Positions 40,452 to 52,580 of a DNA stretch of 63,977 bases are shown here, piece after piece. The position numbers and the translations under genes were made by a program. The notes under the pieces are model-generated. The model was not told where the DNA came from. It saw only the letters and a list, made by a program, of their open reading frames with translations, and did no database searches. The first letter of the stretch is position 1. Each line of letters opens with the position of its first letter. This DNA is from Bigelowiella natans CCMP2755 (Eukaryota; Cercozoa; Chlorarachniophyceae). The stretch covers positions 1-63,977 of the forward strand of contig ADNK01000118.1 in NCBI GenBank assembly GCA_000320545.1. The letters run 5' to 3'.

Positions 40452-41420
40452 CTGCTGACTGGATAACTGGTCTAATGGTGTCTATTACCACAAAGTGCTA
40501 CAGCATGTACAATTATTTACATGATTACACGTCTAGACGTGTCATGCTAGCACTAGTGCATGCAATTGGCTAGCTGGTACATGCTAGCATGACTTGTCTG
40601 CTCAATTGCAAGAATTGCTACGCTTCTCTAGTTCTAGATGATTTAGTCAGCACTAGAGTATCATCTAGTCATGTGTGCTAGCTAGCTAATATGCATTGCT
40701 AGATTGAGGAAAAAAAATGAGCACTGCATCGCAATGCTAGAATCTAGGAATGTTTGCGAAGGACCGTGCTGATGTGACACCTTTCTAGCCTTGCTTACTA
40801 GCTAGCTAGCTAGCTAGGAATTTTTGTGTTGCGCTCCTACTTGACTGCTTAGTCTAGAAGTGTACTCTAGTGCTGCGTGTCTGCAGAGCGCGAGAATATT
40901 CTAGTTGTTATGCACACATGCACAGCACAATGTGAAACATGCTTCCGTATTGAGCAGCACTAGCACAGCTGCAACTTTCAAAATTTAACGATCAACCACT
41001 TCTTTATGATTGAGCGTCGCTAGCAAACGTTTGCGTGGATTTCATGGCAGCTTCTTTCCATGTTCGTGTGCTATGTGTAGACATTACAGGAGACAATTTT
41101 GCAAACGCGTTTCTGATGACAATGGTCACAGTGCTACACAATGCATAAACGGTGTGTCTATGGGGATGCACGCATTGTTCGCAAAAATGAAACTACTTAG
41201 ACTAAGCTGGCGATTTAAAGTCGAATCAATTTGAACTAATTTCTAAGGGAGTGCTGAAACCAAGCGAACGAAAGCAGAATAATTCATTACATCCTTGTTA
41301 TCTAATTTATAATTGAAAACACAAAACTCATATTATCTTTATAAAAAATGAAAAATGATTAGAGAGAAACTTATGCATTTGAATGGGAGCGAGGACCAAC
41401 GGAACAAAAAGAGTGAAAGA
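40452..41420. other. convergent spacer with palindromes and CTAG-rich text
   Basis: Starts with a perfect 16-base palindrome ACACGTCTAGACGTGT (40527-40542). It is followed at once by a pair of 12-base inverted arms (40541-40552 and 40582-40593), then by a run of GCTA units (GCTAGCTAGCTAGCTAGC near 40800). No gene supported. Confidence 0.6.
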
Positions 41421-42719
41421 CATACCCCCCTTTACGAAAGTATCGAACGTCTTGTCGACTTCCTCCATGGTAATATCCACCTGTACAACAATGCGAGTTT
41501 AGGACGAGATCAACAGTAAAGGTTTTGTACACTGAGAACCATATTTATGGTACCTGCAATCTTGTAGTGTAATCAATAAATGATTGTTTTGTAATAGTTT
41601 TGGAGGCAGTATCACCGGCAAAACGATGGAAAACATCCTATTTATATCAAAATAATATTTTAGCATAATATATTTCATCAAAAGCTCTTTAATAACACGT
41701 GCGCATAAGTATGTGGACTAGGTAACCTTCATTCTTTATTAATCATAGTTCAAACCTTAAGTTTTCCCTGGCTGTGGATATGTTCTCCAAGTTTTTTGCA
41801 TTTTTTTCCTTCTATGCACTGGACATCACGTTGTATTTGCATTAAATAATAATCTCAAAATTAACTAAAGATAATAATTTGTTACTTTTGTAGCTGCTGA
41901 ATTTTCAGAACTGGGACTTTCCCCTCCAAGCTGGATAGTACTTTTGCCACCAGGACCATAATGGACTTTGATATTGCTTTTCTTTGGTTCTTGGGCTCCA
42001 GGCTTGGTGGATCCCTGGGCACCAAACTGAATTGAGGATTCACCTCCTGATAATAGAGATTTAGGACATCCGTTAAAAATTTACAAAACCTGAATATTAC
42101 CTGGAGAAGAATTCAATCGAACAGATGCTTTATTAGTTACAGGTTCAGGCGCATCGTCATCAAAGCTGTAAGTTGTCCTGTAGGTGGCGCTAACTTTTCT
42201 TTCGGGGCTTATGAGATTGCTAGCTTCAGTTTTAGCTGCTTTTTCATCGTTGTCTTGCTCGGCAGATTTGACAATACTCACGCCAGCAACCCGAGCGAAG
42301 ATATCCACCAGTGTTTCATCTGGAATATGTTTATTTAGTTTTTGTACTTATGCCACATAAAATATTCTATTTGTCATGTGTTTTTAACTCGAACAAAATC
42401 TGTGCACAAATACGCGGATACCTGGACTTCCTTCGAATTCTTTCATCGCCTGCACATAGGCTGCGGAGAATTCAGCGATCTAATTTATGTACAGACAATT
42501 AGATGGAGGATAGCGGAGAGCAGTCGATTAGCAAGTAACCTGTGCCTTCTTGTTGAGGTTCATCGTGCAGGTCTGGGTTTGTTCCGATTCGATCGAAACG
42601 CTGGAAGATTTGTGGAAGATTTGTGCTGCTGCCAACACTTGTTTCACATCCAGCCTATTTGTGTCCAGAATGTTGACTATTTGATTGCATTTAAAACTTG
42701 CGACAATGTTACTTTTCAT
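41421..42719 (-). CDS. EF-hand-like protein of unknown function, multi-exon
   Basis: The likely start is the ATG at 42719 (MKSNIVASFKCNQIVNIL), after which the first exon continues with LDVKQVLAAAQIFHKSS and ends NLNKKAQ. Phase-consistent exons follow: IAEFSAAYVQAMKEFEGSP (about 42426-42481) and an exon at about 42103-42322 (DETLVDIFARVAGVSIV). Next is an exon at about 41896-42049 with two related short motifs, ESSIQFGAQGS and NIKVHYGPGGKSTIQLG. Then come about 41757-41815, 41555-41638 (DVFHRFAGDTASKTITKQSF) and 41434-41480 (VDITMEEVDKTFDTFVK). The last two resemble an EF-hand helix-loop-helix pair without a canonical acidic loop, so calcium binding is doubtful. The C-terminus is not fixed. 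I do not recognise the family. Confidence 0.55.
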
Positions 42720-43699
42720 CTTCCAGATATATCCCACGGGATCGGCGTGTACTTTTTCCCGCAAAGATCAGGAAATCAGGATTGTAAGTGGGCAATGGAA
42801 CAAATGATCAGACCTACTTTCCCACAGCGTTTTCACAGTGCATTTCCCTCGTGCGACGCACAATCGTTTTCGTTGGCGCTCGGCGATTTGTTTCAAGTTT
42901 CACTTTCATTCTCTCTTTTTTCAACTTGTGACGTTTTGGAAATGTGGCCCATCACTTCTTTCTTTCTTTCTTTCTTTCTTTGAACAGGATCCTCCACAAG
43001 CATTCCAAACACTCCATTCATGCATTCAAAGTCAATTCCAACATTGTCTTGTCGTTTGACTGCATTCAATGACACGCACGTGCTGCACGTGATGTTTGTT
43101 GGCGCGAGTGTGTGAAAATCAACAATTGCAGTGAATTGATGTGTGTGCGACTGATCGGTCATCCATCTTGCAAATCGTGCAACAATGAAACGTGCTTTCC
43201 TTTTGCGACGACGTGCCTGCCGTGACAACCAGAGCAGGTGAGCCCAAACGATGTGGGTCTGCAGGCTGATGCAATGATGTTGCTTCCACCATGTGCATGT
43301 TGGCCCAATCTAGCAATGTGTCATGTGTTTGATGTTTCGACATTTGCGTGCCTTGTCTGGTTTGAAAATTTCGCTTTCTGCATGCGCGAACATGCCTACA
43401 TTGCGAGCAAGAGGGCTGCGCTGTGACAATTCATTGAAAAAGTTTACAAATTCAAGGACTTGATTAACTTGTAATTTTTGTGCAAACCACATCATCAGGG
43501 TATTTTACTACTTCACAGATTAATTGAAGCTGCCACGTTTTTAACTGTAGATGGCATCATTCAAAAACTAATAAAGGTCTTAGGGAAATAACAATTGCTA
43601 TAAAGAAGACATTGTAATCTTAGTTAATTTTATGGGCTATGGGAGTTGGGAACCATTTTCCTATCATATTCATTTTCAATCCCTTTCTTGTTATATCGT
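42720..43699. other. tandem-gene spacer containing a repeat-family island
   Basis: From about 42840 to 43500 the text is CA/TG-rich. It includes a CTTT array (42957-42980) flanked by a TTTTGGAAATGTGG core that reads, on the minus strand, like the repeat copies near 5.84 kb and 19.95 kb. No gene supported. Confidence 0.55.
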
Positions 43700-45325
43700 T
43701 CATTTACTTGGAGATGATGGTTTCGATGACACATCCTCTCGAAAAAATGGGTGAAAGAGCACCTCTTTTATTGTGTATCGCTTCATAGCCGGGCACAGCA
43801 TATAACTCAACACATCTATAGCATCTTTCGATATTTTTCCGATCTTCTCCTTTAGAGAAGTCTTGAGGACCTAATTGTGACACAGAGGTGCTCTCTCAAA
43901 GCTATGAAAACTATGATATACATCCCATGTTATTGCTACTTGGCGAAAATTACCTCATGAATTCCTTGGATAGATCCAGAGGCCAGCTTACTAAATCTTT
44001 TGTCCGTTGTCTCGGGTATTGTGTATGGAGGCTGACCCGTGAGGAGGATAAATAACATCACTCCCAAGGAGTATACATCAGCCTAAACATCGACAAAAGA
44101 GCAGACAGCTGGTGAGAATGAGAAGTTAGGCAATGGAAAAATATTTTATTGCTTACCGATTTCGGGCAATATTTTTCCTTTCTATAGATCTCAGGCGCCA
44201 TATACATTTCTTTTCCTGGCCGATAATCTGTGCCATCGAGGATAGATGAGGGTCCGTTGGCCCCAATTTGCCGCGCCATTCCAAAATCACCTGTGGTTTA
44301 CATTGATCAGTTCAAAGAACTTCACATTGCACTTGCTTGCTAAATCTCTGTTTTCGAAGCGAATCGAATTACATATTTTGGCGACGACGTTGTTCGTCCT
44401 AGGACATTGGCTGAGCAGGATATTCTCGAGGGATAGATCAAGGTGGGCAACGTGGTGCTGGTGCATATGTTGCACACCGCAAGCGATTTGGCGGAATACT
44501 GTTCTTACTGACTTCTCATCGCCGAATCCCTCACCCTGAGATAACGACAAGTTTTCAAAACATGCGTATAACCTCAAGGCAATTACACATCGCGGATGCG
44601 GAGAGGAGGAGACGACCTTCTTTATATGCCCGAAGAGTTCTCCCTCAGAAGCGTACTCAAGAACAGTCCAAAGCTCAAAATCATCGCTGACAACCCCGAG
44701 GAGCCTCAGCAGATTTTCATGGCATTCATCCTCGTTGTCGCACTTAAGAATCTTCATAACAGCGGCCTCCTGATGCGGATCTTCAGGCTACGATTAAATA
44801 AGTGTCAATGGAAACTGAAAACGTCAAACTAGCAAAAATTATACCGTCTCTGCCTGTCTTAGTTTGACTATATCTGTAATTTTAACTGCAACTTGAACTA
44901 GATCCTTCCTCCGAAGTCCTTTCTTCACCTTCCAATTTATCATAGTTGTATATAATTGAATATTTAGTGAAAATTTAAGTTTTCATACTTTCCCAAAAAG
45001 GGTGCTCTTGAGGATCTTCGAAAGCTGGAAGTCCCATTTGCTAGCTGGATTTTTCTCCTTTCGCTGCACTTTTGGCACCTTTTCATCCGTATTTAACTCT
45101 AGTAGTCTGTGTAACTTAAGTTTGTGTCCTGATGATGAGGGAAAAATTATGCCGTGCATTCATTCATGAACGAAATTCTTCACCAGTCTTCATTTTCGCC
45201 GACGAAGCGACAGAATCGAAGTTGAGCTTTAGGCTGTCTAGACTATCAATTTCGAGCTGCTCAAACGCCTCCAAATATGACCCTAAGCGGGCTGCCTCTA
45301 AAAAGTCCCTGAGTTCCGAACCCAT
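43700..45325 (-). CDS. SAM-domain protein kinase with altered catalytic loop
   Basis: Starts at ATG 45325. Residues 1-65 form a SAM domain (DFLEAARLGSYLEAFEQLEI, then KMKTGHKLKLHRLLELN across a phase-matched intron). The kinase domain begins DFQLSKILKSTLFGKVKKGL and has VAVKI (ATP-anchoring Lys), then HENLLRLLGVVSDDFELWTV. The catalytic loop reads HLDLSLENILL, followed by an intact CDFGMARQ, YMAPEIYRK and ADVYSLGVMLFILLTGQPPY. It ends near SSKPSSPSK. The loop has Leu for the HRD Arg and Ser for the usual Lys (DLSLEN instead of DLKPEN), while the catalytic Asp, Asn, DFG and VAVK Lys all remain, so activity is plausible. SAM domains mediate oligomerisation. The overall architecture fits tyrosine-kinase-like or Ste-type signalling kinases. 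Introns are 50-100 bases and phases agree at each join examined. Confidence 0.85.
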
Positions 45326-45502
45326 TATGTGTTCCCACACGCCCCTGCTTCCTCTACCGGTAGGTCTTTGGCACTACCTCGTCGAATGTTCTCCGTTAAG
45401 TCTCAAATTGGGCACTAAGATTCGTACACATGCTAGAAATTCATCGCTATATTTCCATGCGACATCAGTATATTTGTCAAATAGTTAGCTGGCATCTCTG
45501 GC

Positions 45503-46050
45503 TCATTCGCTGATCCCCAGTCGTCGCTCCCCAAATTTGAACACATCTTCGTCGTAGTGCACGAACCTTCGGCCAATTTCCCTGCTGATCGTCGCGAGAT
45601 TGTTCATAGAAAATTCTTTTACGGGGATCCCCGGATCTTCCTGATATGAGCCTTCGATTTTCGCCGAGTCGATCTCCAAGAAGACTTCGGGGCGAGTACA
45701 AATCTTGGAAATTTTTTGTGCTTACTACATCTGAATTTCCGGTTCGCATTCCCAGCAGTATTGCGGCCATATTTTTTCTTGGATCGACTCTGCATTAAAA
45801 GGAATATGCAAATCTACTTTTAGGTTTTCTCGGTTTAATAATTCTCCTGTTTCAAAGGAGCCGAGTGGTGTCCAGACCTTTGTCCTTCTATCGGAAACAT
45901 CTCAAAAAGACCGTTTCAACGAAATTCGGAATTCTTAGCCAAAAGTGTAAATAATTGTACTACATTTTCACCTTAGTCAACTTCCTCGATTTGACAACTA
46001 TCTCTGAAATCGGGACTGGTCTCCCCCCGTACTACTGTGGAACCGTACCG
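45503..46050 (-). CDS. fragmentary minus-strand gene interrupted by tandem stops
   Basis: Minus-strand exon candidates: about 45990-46020 (IVVKSRKLTK) and a block from about 45890 reading VSDRRTKVWTPLGSFETGEL, then LKVDLHIPFNAESIQEKIWP, to CWECEPEIQM. The same frame then meets TAG TAA (45722-45727). It continues open for about 70 codons with sensible composition (RPEVFLEIDSAKIEGSYQED, then REIGRRFVHYDEDVFKFGER) to TGA at 45503. Either a small intron with an unusual splice site spans the stops, or the second block is a separate exon joined otherwise, or the gene is damaged. The family is unrecognised. It is divergent from the PPR gene. Confidence 0.4.
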
Positions 46051-46135
46051 ACCCCCCCTTGGCACTGAATGGTTCTTGGATGCTGACAGATTCATAATCA
46101 TAAATTCCTCCTAGAGAGGGGGGAAGTACTGGACA

Positions 46136-46938
46136 ATGACCATCACCCTGCCAGACGGCAACGACCGAGCTATCTCCGTGGTCGCAGCAAGACGCGCGAT
46201 ACGTGCTTCATGTGCAACATTGATACTCCTCGTTACACCGTTCGTCCTCTTTCCTATCTCCGGGAAAAAAGACCCCCATCGAAATATGAAATTACGGGGT
46301 ACATCAGACCATCAAGCCTGTTTATCTTCGTTCCATTCGCAAGTACCACGCCGCAGGCGGATGCTATATCCTTCTGGAACACACGCGCGGTGGAGCGATG
46401 ATCGGGGGTATCCTTTTCGTTTTGGATCTCCTGGGCTGCAGCAATTTAATACTGAAGTCTGTTTCGAGAGATTATCAGATCTTCAGACTGCACGCGATCG
46501 TCATCGCCACCACCAACTAGTACGGTGCTCAACGCTCGGTCCCAGCGATGAAGAAAGGCACAAAGTTGAGCAGCAGCTGAAGGAAGAGAATGGAGTGAAC
46601 AACGAATTTGCTGGTGATGAGGAGTCGAATGTTGGTAGTAGGCAGATATTCTCAGAAAACAGCACTAGATGTAGCCAATCTTCTGCTACAGCCGAACATC
46701 GTTCCCCACGCCATCGTGCATTATCATTGTCACCTCCATCGGCTAGCAGGGGTGGGCTGCGACTATTCAACTCTCGAGTCGGCAGATGTGGAAACTCAGA
46801 GGCCGTTGACTCATTGCTGGGACAAATGCCTCATCTTAATCTTCGCCCGTCCATTGTCACGTACACAAAGATCATCTCCGCCTACACGAAACTCGGTCAG
46901 TGGCGCCGAGCGCTACACTACTGGTGGAAGGTAATGTG

Positions 46939-46975
<37 letters not shown>

Positions 46976-47347
46976 CGCGCGCGCAATATAGGCAGTGTTC
47001 TTAGATTCGTAAAATTGTTAAAAAGTGTATTCAAAGATTGAACGTTGCTGGTTTTACACGAAGGTGCGGCACGAAGCTATCCCCTTTACGACTGGAAGAA
47101 AAGAAGTAGGAACTAGCGGCGACTCAGAATCACTGTTGGGCAAGGAAAAGGCGTGGATGAGTGAGAGGCCTGCTTCCTTAGAAGCAAATACAACTCCAAA
47201 GTTGAAGAGAGAAAAACAGAAGTACTGGGGGCGGTTTCCTGGTGGGAGTCTACGAATTGATGTACAGGCATGCAATGCCGCAATGAAAGCCTATGCGACG
47301 GGCGCTGGATGGTTTGCGGTAATAGCTATAATTGTGATATTTATGCT

Positions 47348-47396
<49 letters not shown>

Positions 47397-49222
47397 AATG
47401 CCTAAGGATCTCTTATTTTACTCTTTTCTGCTTCTCTCCATTTCTTCCCTCCGTGTGTGCGTTTTGTGTGTGTGCTTTGTTTACCAAAGGCATTTTCTCT
47501 CGCTCGAGACATGCGTGAGGCGTCAATTCGGCCCAACGTGTACGTATATACCACACTGGCGACGATCGCAGAGCGCGCTGGCCGTTGGAGTTTGGCGTTG
47601 CAGGTTGTCCATTTATCACCCAACAGTCCCAAGATTGGATGCTGATCTTGCCCTTATATCCCACCCCTTCCTCTGTCCCGATACTAATACGACTTGCACC
47701 CCCCCCCCCCAACGGCCAGCCCCCCCATTCCGGTTACCTTCCCCTTAATTTTCAACAGCTGTGCAAGGAGGCGGAGAGCGAGAATATCCACCAGACCGTG
47801 CAGATGTTCGCGGCTGCCCAGCAGGCGCGTGTGTCAGGGAAGCTCTGGCGGCAAGCGCTCGATGTCGACACAGAATTGAAACGCAACAGCATGCAACAGC
47901 ATGGCGACGACAGTGTTCATGAGAAGGATGAGTGTACGACGTCCAATAGTAAGATTCACAGCCGGAAACGCCCCCCGCACCTCCGGCCTAACACAGTGAC
48001 TACAGGGATATATCTCAGCGCGTGTGCTGTCGGGGCGCAGTGGCAGAGGGCGCTCAGTGAATTCGAGCAGTTGGCTAAGCTTACCGAACACAACAGTAAC
48101 AAAAGTAGTAGCAACTATAGTAACGAAGCTGGAAGATCGTCGTCTCCTTCTAGGTCATCATCACCTTCTTCGTCCCCTTCTTCCTCAAAGCCACTATTCT
48201 TCAATTCTCACATCGCATCCAAAGTTATTGAGGCGATGGGGCGGGGGAAGCAGCCTGACAAGGCGATTGAAGTCTTCCGGCGTTTAGAGGATGCAAAGCT
48301 GCTCAGGCCCAACCTCTTTGTCGTCAACTCCGCGATCCAGGTGATCGCGGTTGTGTTTTTACCGGAGGAGAAGGGAGAAGTCTTTGCCTGCTTGTTGGCA
48401 GTGGGTTGCCATGACAGTGGCTTGTGGACTGCTAATTGATGTATACTTTCGTCTTTTTATGATACGATACATTTTGTTGTTTAATGCATATCATACCTTT
48501 CCCTTCTCCTCCTCCTCCTCCTCCTCCTCCTCCTCCTCCTCCATCCAGGCGCTGGGGTCAAACCACCATTGGGAATCCGCACTTTCGCTCTACTCTGATA
48601 CTCAGAAACCTTCCTCTCAAATTCGTGTCGATGCGGTTACCATCAGCACCCTCCTCCACTCCCTCGCCGAGGTCGCGAAGTCGAGGGAGAGGCGGCGGCG
48701 TCTAAACACGGGCCCCGACGAGGAAGGAGGGGAAGCATCAGAAATTAGTAGTAGAGAGGATGGCAGGAAAGGTGCAGGTCGTCGGCATGCATGGGAGATA
48801 GGACTCGAAATCTACAGGTAATGAATGGTGGTGGTGGTTGCCGTCATCCATGTGAGAGATAGGTAGCAGCAGCAGCAGCAGCAGCATTGACTCGAATGAG
48901 GCTACAGCTGACCTTGAGTAGTCCGATGTATAATTATTATTACTAGTAGTAGAAGTAGTAGGTGTAGTAGTGGTAGTTGGTGGTGGTGGAGGTAATTTGT
49001 GTTGATTTTTGCTGGTGTTGGGGTGTATGGCTTTGTTGTAGGACTGCCTTGGATTCTGGAGTAACAATGAATGAACGATGCCTTGGCGCTGCTATTAGAA
49101 TGTAAGTGTTCCTTGTCGTCGTATTCTGTCTAGCCCATTTGATAATAATGGAGAAGATGGTGACAGTGAGTGTACATCGGTATCAGGGGAATAAGTTTTC
49201 GAGAAAAGAGAACACCTTCATC

Positions 49223-49264
<42 letters not shown>

Positions 49265-49497
49265 TATCATTCAATACACCCGTGAGCAGGCAGGAGATTG
49301 CCAAGAGCTGGACGAGGGCTGTAGAGATTCTTCAAGAGTCTCAGCGATCCGGTTATAGGCCTGGAGTGCACGCCCATACAGCAGCAATATCTGCATGCTC
49401 AGAAGCGGCAGAATGGAGGGAAGCTCTCAACATCATACAACGAATGCTAAAAGTAATAGTTGCTTTATAAGAGAGACATGTGCATATTGTACACACA

Positions 49498-49542
<45 letters not shown>

Positions 49543-49833
49543 CACGTCTTACATATTCTCCACTGGTATAATGATGCTGTTTACCTATTCGTATTGCTCT
49601 TCGTTTTCATCCTAGTCAGTCCATGCTAATATCCTATACCTGACAGCACTCAATAGCTCCTTCAATCCGAACGATAACAGCCGCTGTTAGTGCATGCCAG
49701 CGTGCAAAGAATTGGTACAGCTGTTACAGTGTAGAGAAGTTGTAATAGTTGAAAACAACAAGAAAAGACGAATAAGCACACTACAGTATTGATACCAAAT
49801 ACCTAAGAACCAGTGCGGTGCTTCTTACTCTCT

Positions 49834-49875
<42 letters not shown>

Positions 49876-50830
49876 AGGCAAAGAGCTCTGGGACTACTTA
49901 CAATTCCCAAAGCGATGGTGTGTGTTCTCTCTGATTTATCTTCTTTTCATTCTTCCTTACCACCCCTTTCTCTCTTATTCACAAACTCGTCGAACGTCTA
50001 CACGCTCACACATACACACATACACACACACAACACATATTCCTCTCACAGCACTTACGGTGGGATTCTCAAATGTACGACACCGTGATTGCCACGTACG
50101 CTTCGAGCAAGAAGTAAGTAACGAAGGGAGAGGCAACAACAGTGCATAATAAGTAGCTCCCCGACCAGTTGATACGATAGAAGTGATAGTAGTAGTGGTA
50201 GTAGTTGTTGTTGTTATGGAGGTCAAAAGTGATACGGTATGGACTTGTTGATTGATCGCATCTTGGCTTATGAATCAGGTGGGAGACGGCCCTCAGGCTC
50301 TTTGAATCATTGCCGGAAAAGAAGCTGGAACCTAAAATCGTGACATACAACGCTGCTCTCTATGCGTGCAAGCGAGGATTCAAGGTGATTATTCCGATTT
50401 TGATTAAGCGTGGAATAGAGGAGCATCTTTTCCGCTAGCGCTTTGTACATTTCATGGAAAGTTGTGAGATCTAATTCAATCTCATTCCTTATGGTTTTGC
50501 TTCTGACTCAACAGTGGGAGGCAGCTCTGGTGATCTTACAAAAAGCCTATGACAACAACGTAATTGTCTTCGCTTTTCCTACTGCTTGTTACACCTTTGA
50601 GAGATAACGACAAGTGCAGGACAACCTCATTCCTCCTTGATTTTATGTCACATATGCATGTATATTTTCACCTCTGGATGTATCTAAATCCGCAATCGAT
50701 TGGCTAACATTCGTGGTCTTCCAAATCTGTATTTAGTTGACGATCAATGCGGCCACCCGGCGCCAGATGGAAGGGATTTACCAACAAATGGAGATTCCTG
50801 GAAACAACGCCACCAACAGTAGTAGTAGTC

Positions 50831-50863
<33 letters not shown>

Positions 50864-50907
50864 ATAGTAGTAGTAGTTATAGCAGTAATAGAATGTTATC
50901 ATTATAG
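46136..50907 (+). CDS. pentatricopeptide-repeat (PPR) protein, about 12 exons
   Basis: The first exon (46136 to about 46930) opens with a leader containing a hydrophobic stretch (ATLILLVTPFVLFPISG). It ends in the first PPR motif, RPSIVTYTKIISAYTKLGQW. Further motifs follow in separate exons: VQACNAAMKAYATGA; MREASIRPNVYVYTTLATIA; RPNTVTTGIYLSACAVGAQW; NSHIASKVIEAMGRGKQPDK; RVDAVTISTLLHSLAEV; YRPGVHAHTAAISACSEAAE; and EPKIVTYNAALYACKRGFKW. PPR proteins are helical-hairpin solenoids that bind organellar RNA one base per motif, so action in the plastid or mitochondrion is expected. The intron rhythm follows the repeat rhythm (many motifs end at a splice site with xxxW/AL spacing). The final exon (from 50737) ends in a poly-Ser tail encoded by the AGT array at 50819-50878, then TAG at 50905. 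Confidence 0.85.
46938..46984. repeat. CA microsatellite with GC tail, intronic
   Basis: A CA run of about 16 units followed by alternating GC, just behind the first 5' splice site of the PPR gene. Alternating purine-pyrimidine composition. Confidence 0.9.
50819..50878 (+). repeat. AGT microsatellite translated as poly-Ser
   Basis: About 20 AGT units with single interruptions (CGT, AAT), in frame in the last exon of the PPR gene. The C-terminal tail length is therefore set by a slippage-prone repeat. Confidence 0.85.
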
Positions 50908-52580
50908 ATGGGCGCGTGCTTATGTCGAACCTGCATAGGCACATGCACATGAAATACAGAAATATGCGTGAGCATAATCAGAGAAAAGCACATCATACCT
51001 CACATCACGGAAGTAAGGAATTTCATGCGTCTCTGACAAGTACGGGAGGAGGCAACTAACTGTTATATTGTTTCCGGTCAAATTACCCAAATTGCATTTC
51101 ACCACACATGTACGTACCAAGGAAGCACACATGCACTAAAAAAGGCACACATGTACCGCAAAAAGCACTTGCTAGCTTGCGTTCATGTGCCACAGTGCAG
51201 AGGAAAGGCAGTGCGTGACACGCAAGTGCCAAAATCAATTTTGCCCTTTTGGTGCCTTGTGCATTCGCACACATGTGATGGCTTGCCTAACTGTCACAAA
51301 TCCACATGTGTCCACATTTGGCACACACGTGCTTGGAATGTGACTCACGTGCTAGCTAGCTAGCGTGTCCCATGGAATGCAAAAATGTGATGAAGTGATC
51401 AAATCGTTTCAATGGTCATCCTGATCGATCATGATGTGGCCATGCCAGCATGCAAAAAAGTGCCCACAGCGCTAGATTGGCGTTGTGCAAAGACGCGTGC
51501 TTGTCACCATGCCAGCATGGACACAGTGCGCATGCGCGTGTGATGTGTGCAATGCCAGAATGTGCAACAGATGCGTGTGTCCATTGTTGTCTGAGCTAGT
51601 GAGACCAAAATGCGCAACGCCAGCAAAACGCCCAGCCTTGAGCAAATTGAGGAGTCATTGTGTGTTTCTGATCACATCGTGACAACACGTGCACGATGGA
51701 CATGCCAGCATGGTGCATGATGTTGCGCATGTGGCACACATCGTGTTGCATTGTCCGCCACACTAGACTAGACTAGTACATGCTAGCACAACGTGCAAGT
51801 GTGCAATGATGGACGCAGTGACATTGCACGTGTCGTGTGCACACTGCACGTGTCACATTGCGTTGTCTGTGACAGTGACACACACACGTGAACACGAACG
51901 AGACGCGCGTCAACAGGTACAGAGCAACAACAGGCCAAGTGCGTCGCAGGCCGGCTAGCCGGCAGCATGCAGCGCGCAGCATGCGGTGGCTTGCAGTGTG
52001 ATCTGATGATTGTCAGCCGCCGCCGCAGCTGTCACTGTGTCCATGGTTGTTCATCTGCGATGGTGAGCAGTCTTTCACTTGTTGCGTTCCTTTGCAGGTG
52101 TGCCTTTGATTTGTCCAGCGTTCTGGGCATTGTCCATGCATGTGTGCGGTTCAGGATCTAGCATGACTCGACAAACATTCACACTTTTTTGTTCTTGCTT
52201 TTTGTCATGAGATGTTGTGGTCACTGTTCTCTTTCCGTGTAAAAATGTAGTTAAGAAATGTGGCACGGGACATCGATCTATTTTCCGTATGATTTTGGTA
52301 AATTAATCTTAGATATATTGCGGCAAAGATCAACAGTTATGATTTCCAATGACTCACACATAAATTTGTTCTTTCCGCTCGGCACTTTCTGGAACTATGG
52401 GCTCGACTTGGTCAGGGGCGTGCGCTTTCGCGATTCAGACCTCCATCACCTATCTCTCGCAGACAGGGGCTTTGGGGAAGACCAATAAAGAGGTGGCGGT
52501 AGTGTTATTATTGTTAGAACACAAGGGTGTTGATGGGGGAGATTATTTTGCAAGGAATTAGAGGCAAGGAGAAAAACTAC
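50908..52580. other. 1.7 kb CA/TG-rich intergenic island
   Basis: No gene supported. Very rich in ACACGTGC, CATGCCAGCATG, GTGTCCA and TGCATG words (for example CATGCCAGCATG at about 51509 and again at about 51699). It also has CTAGCTAGCTAGC near 51352. It lies between the PPR and TspO-related genes, which are in tandem. Confidence 0.55.

Noticed and set aside
42342-42983. 213-codon plus-strand open frame
   Set aside because: Opposes a phase-consistent minus-strand exon chain starting at 42719 and has no recognisable features; judged a shadow.
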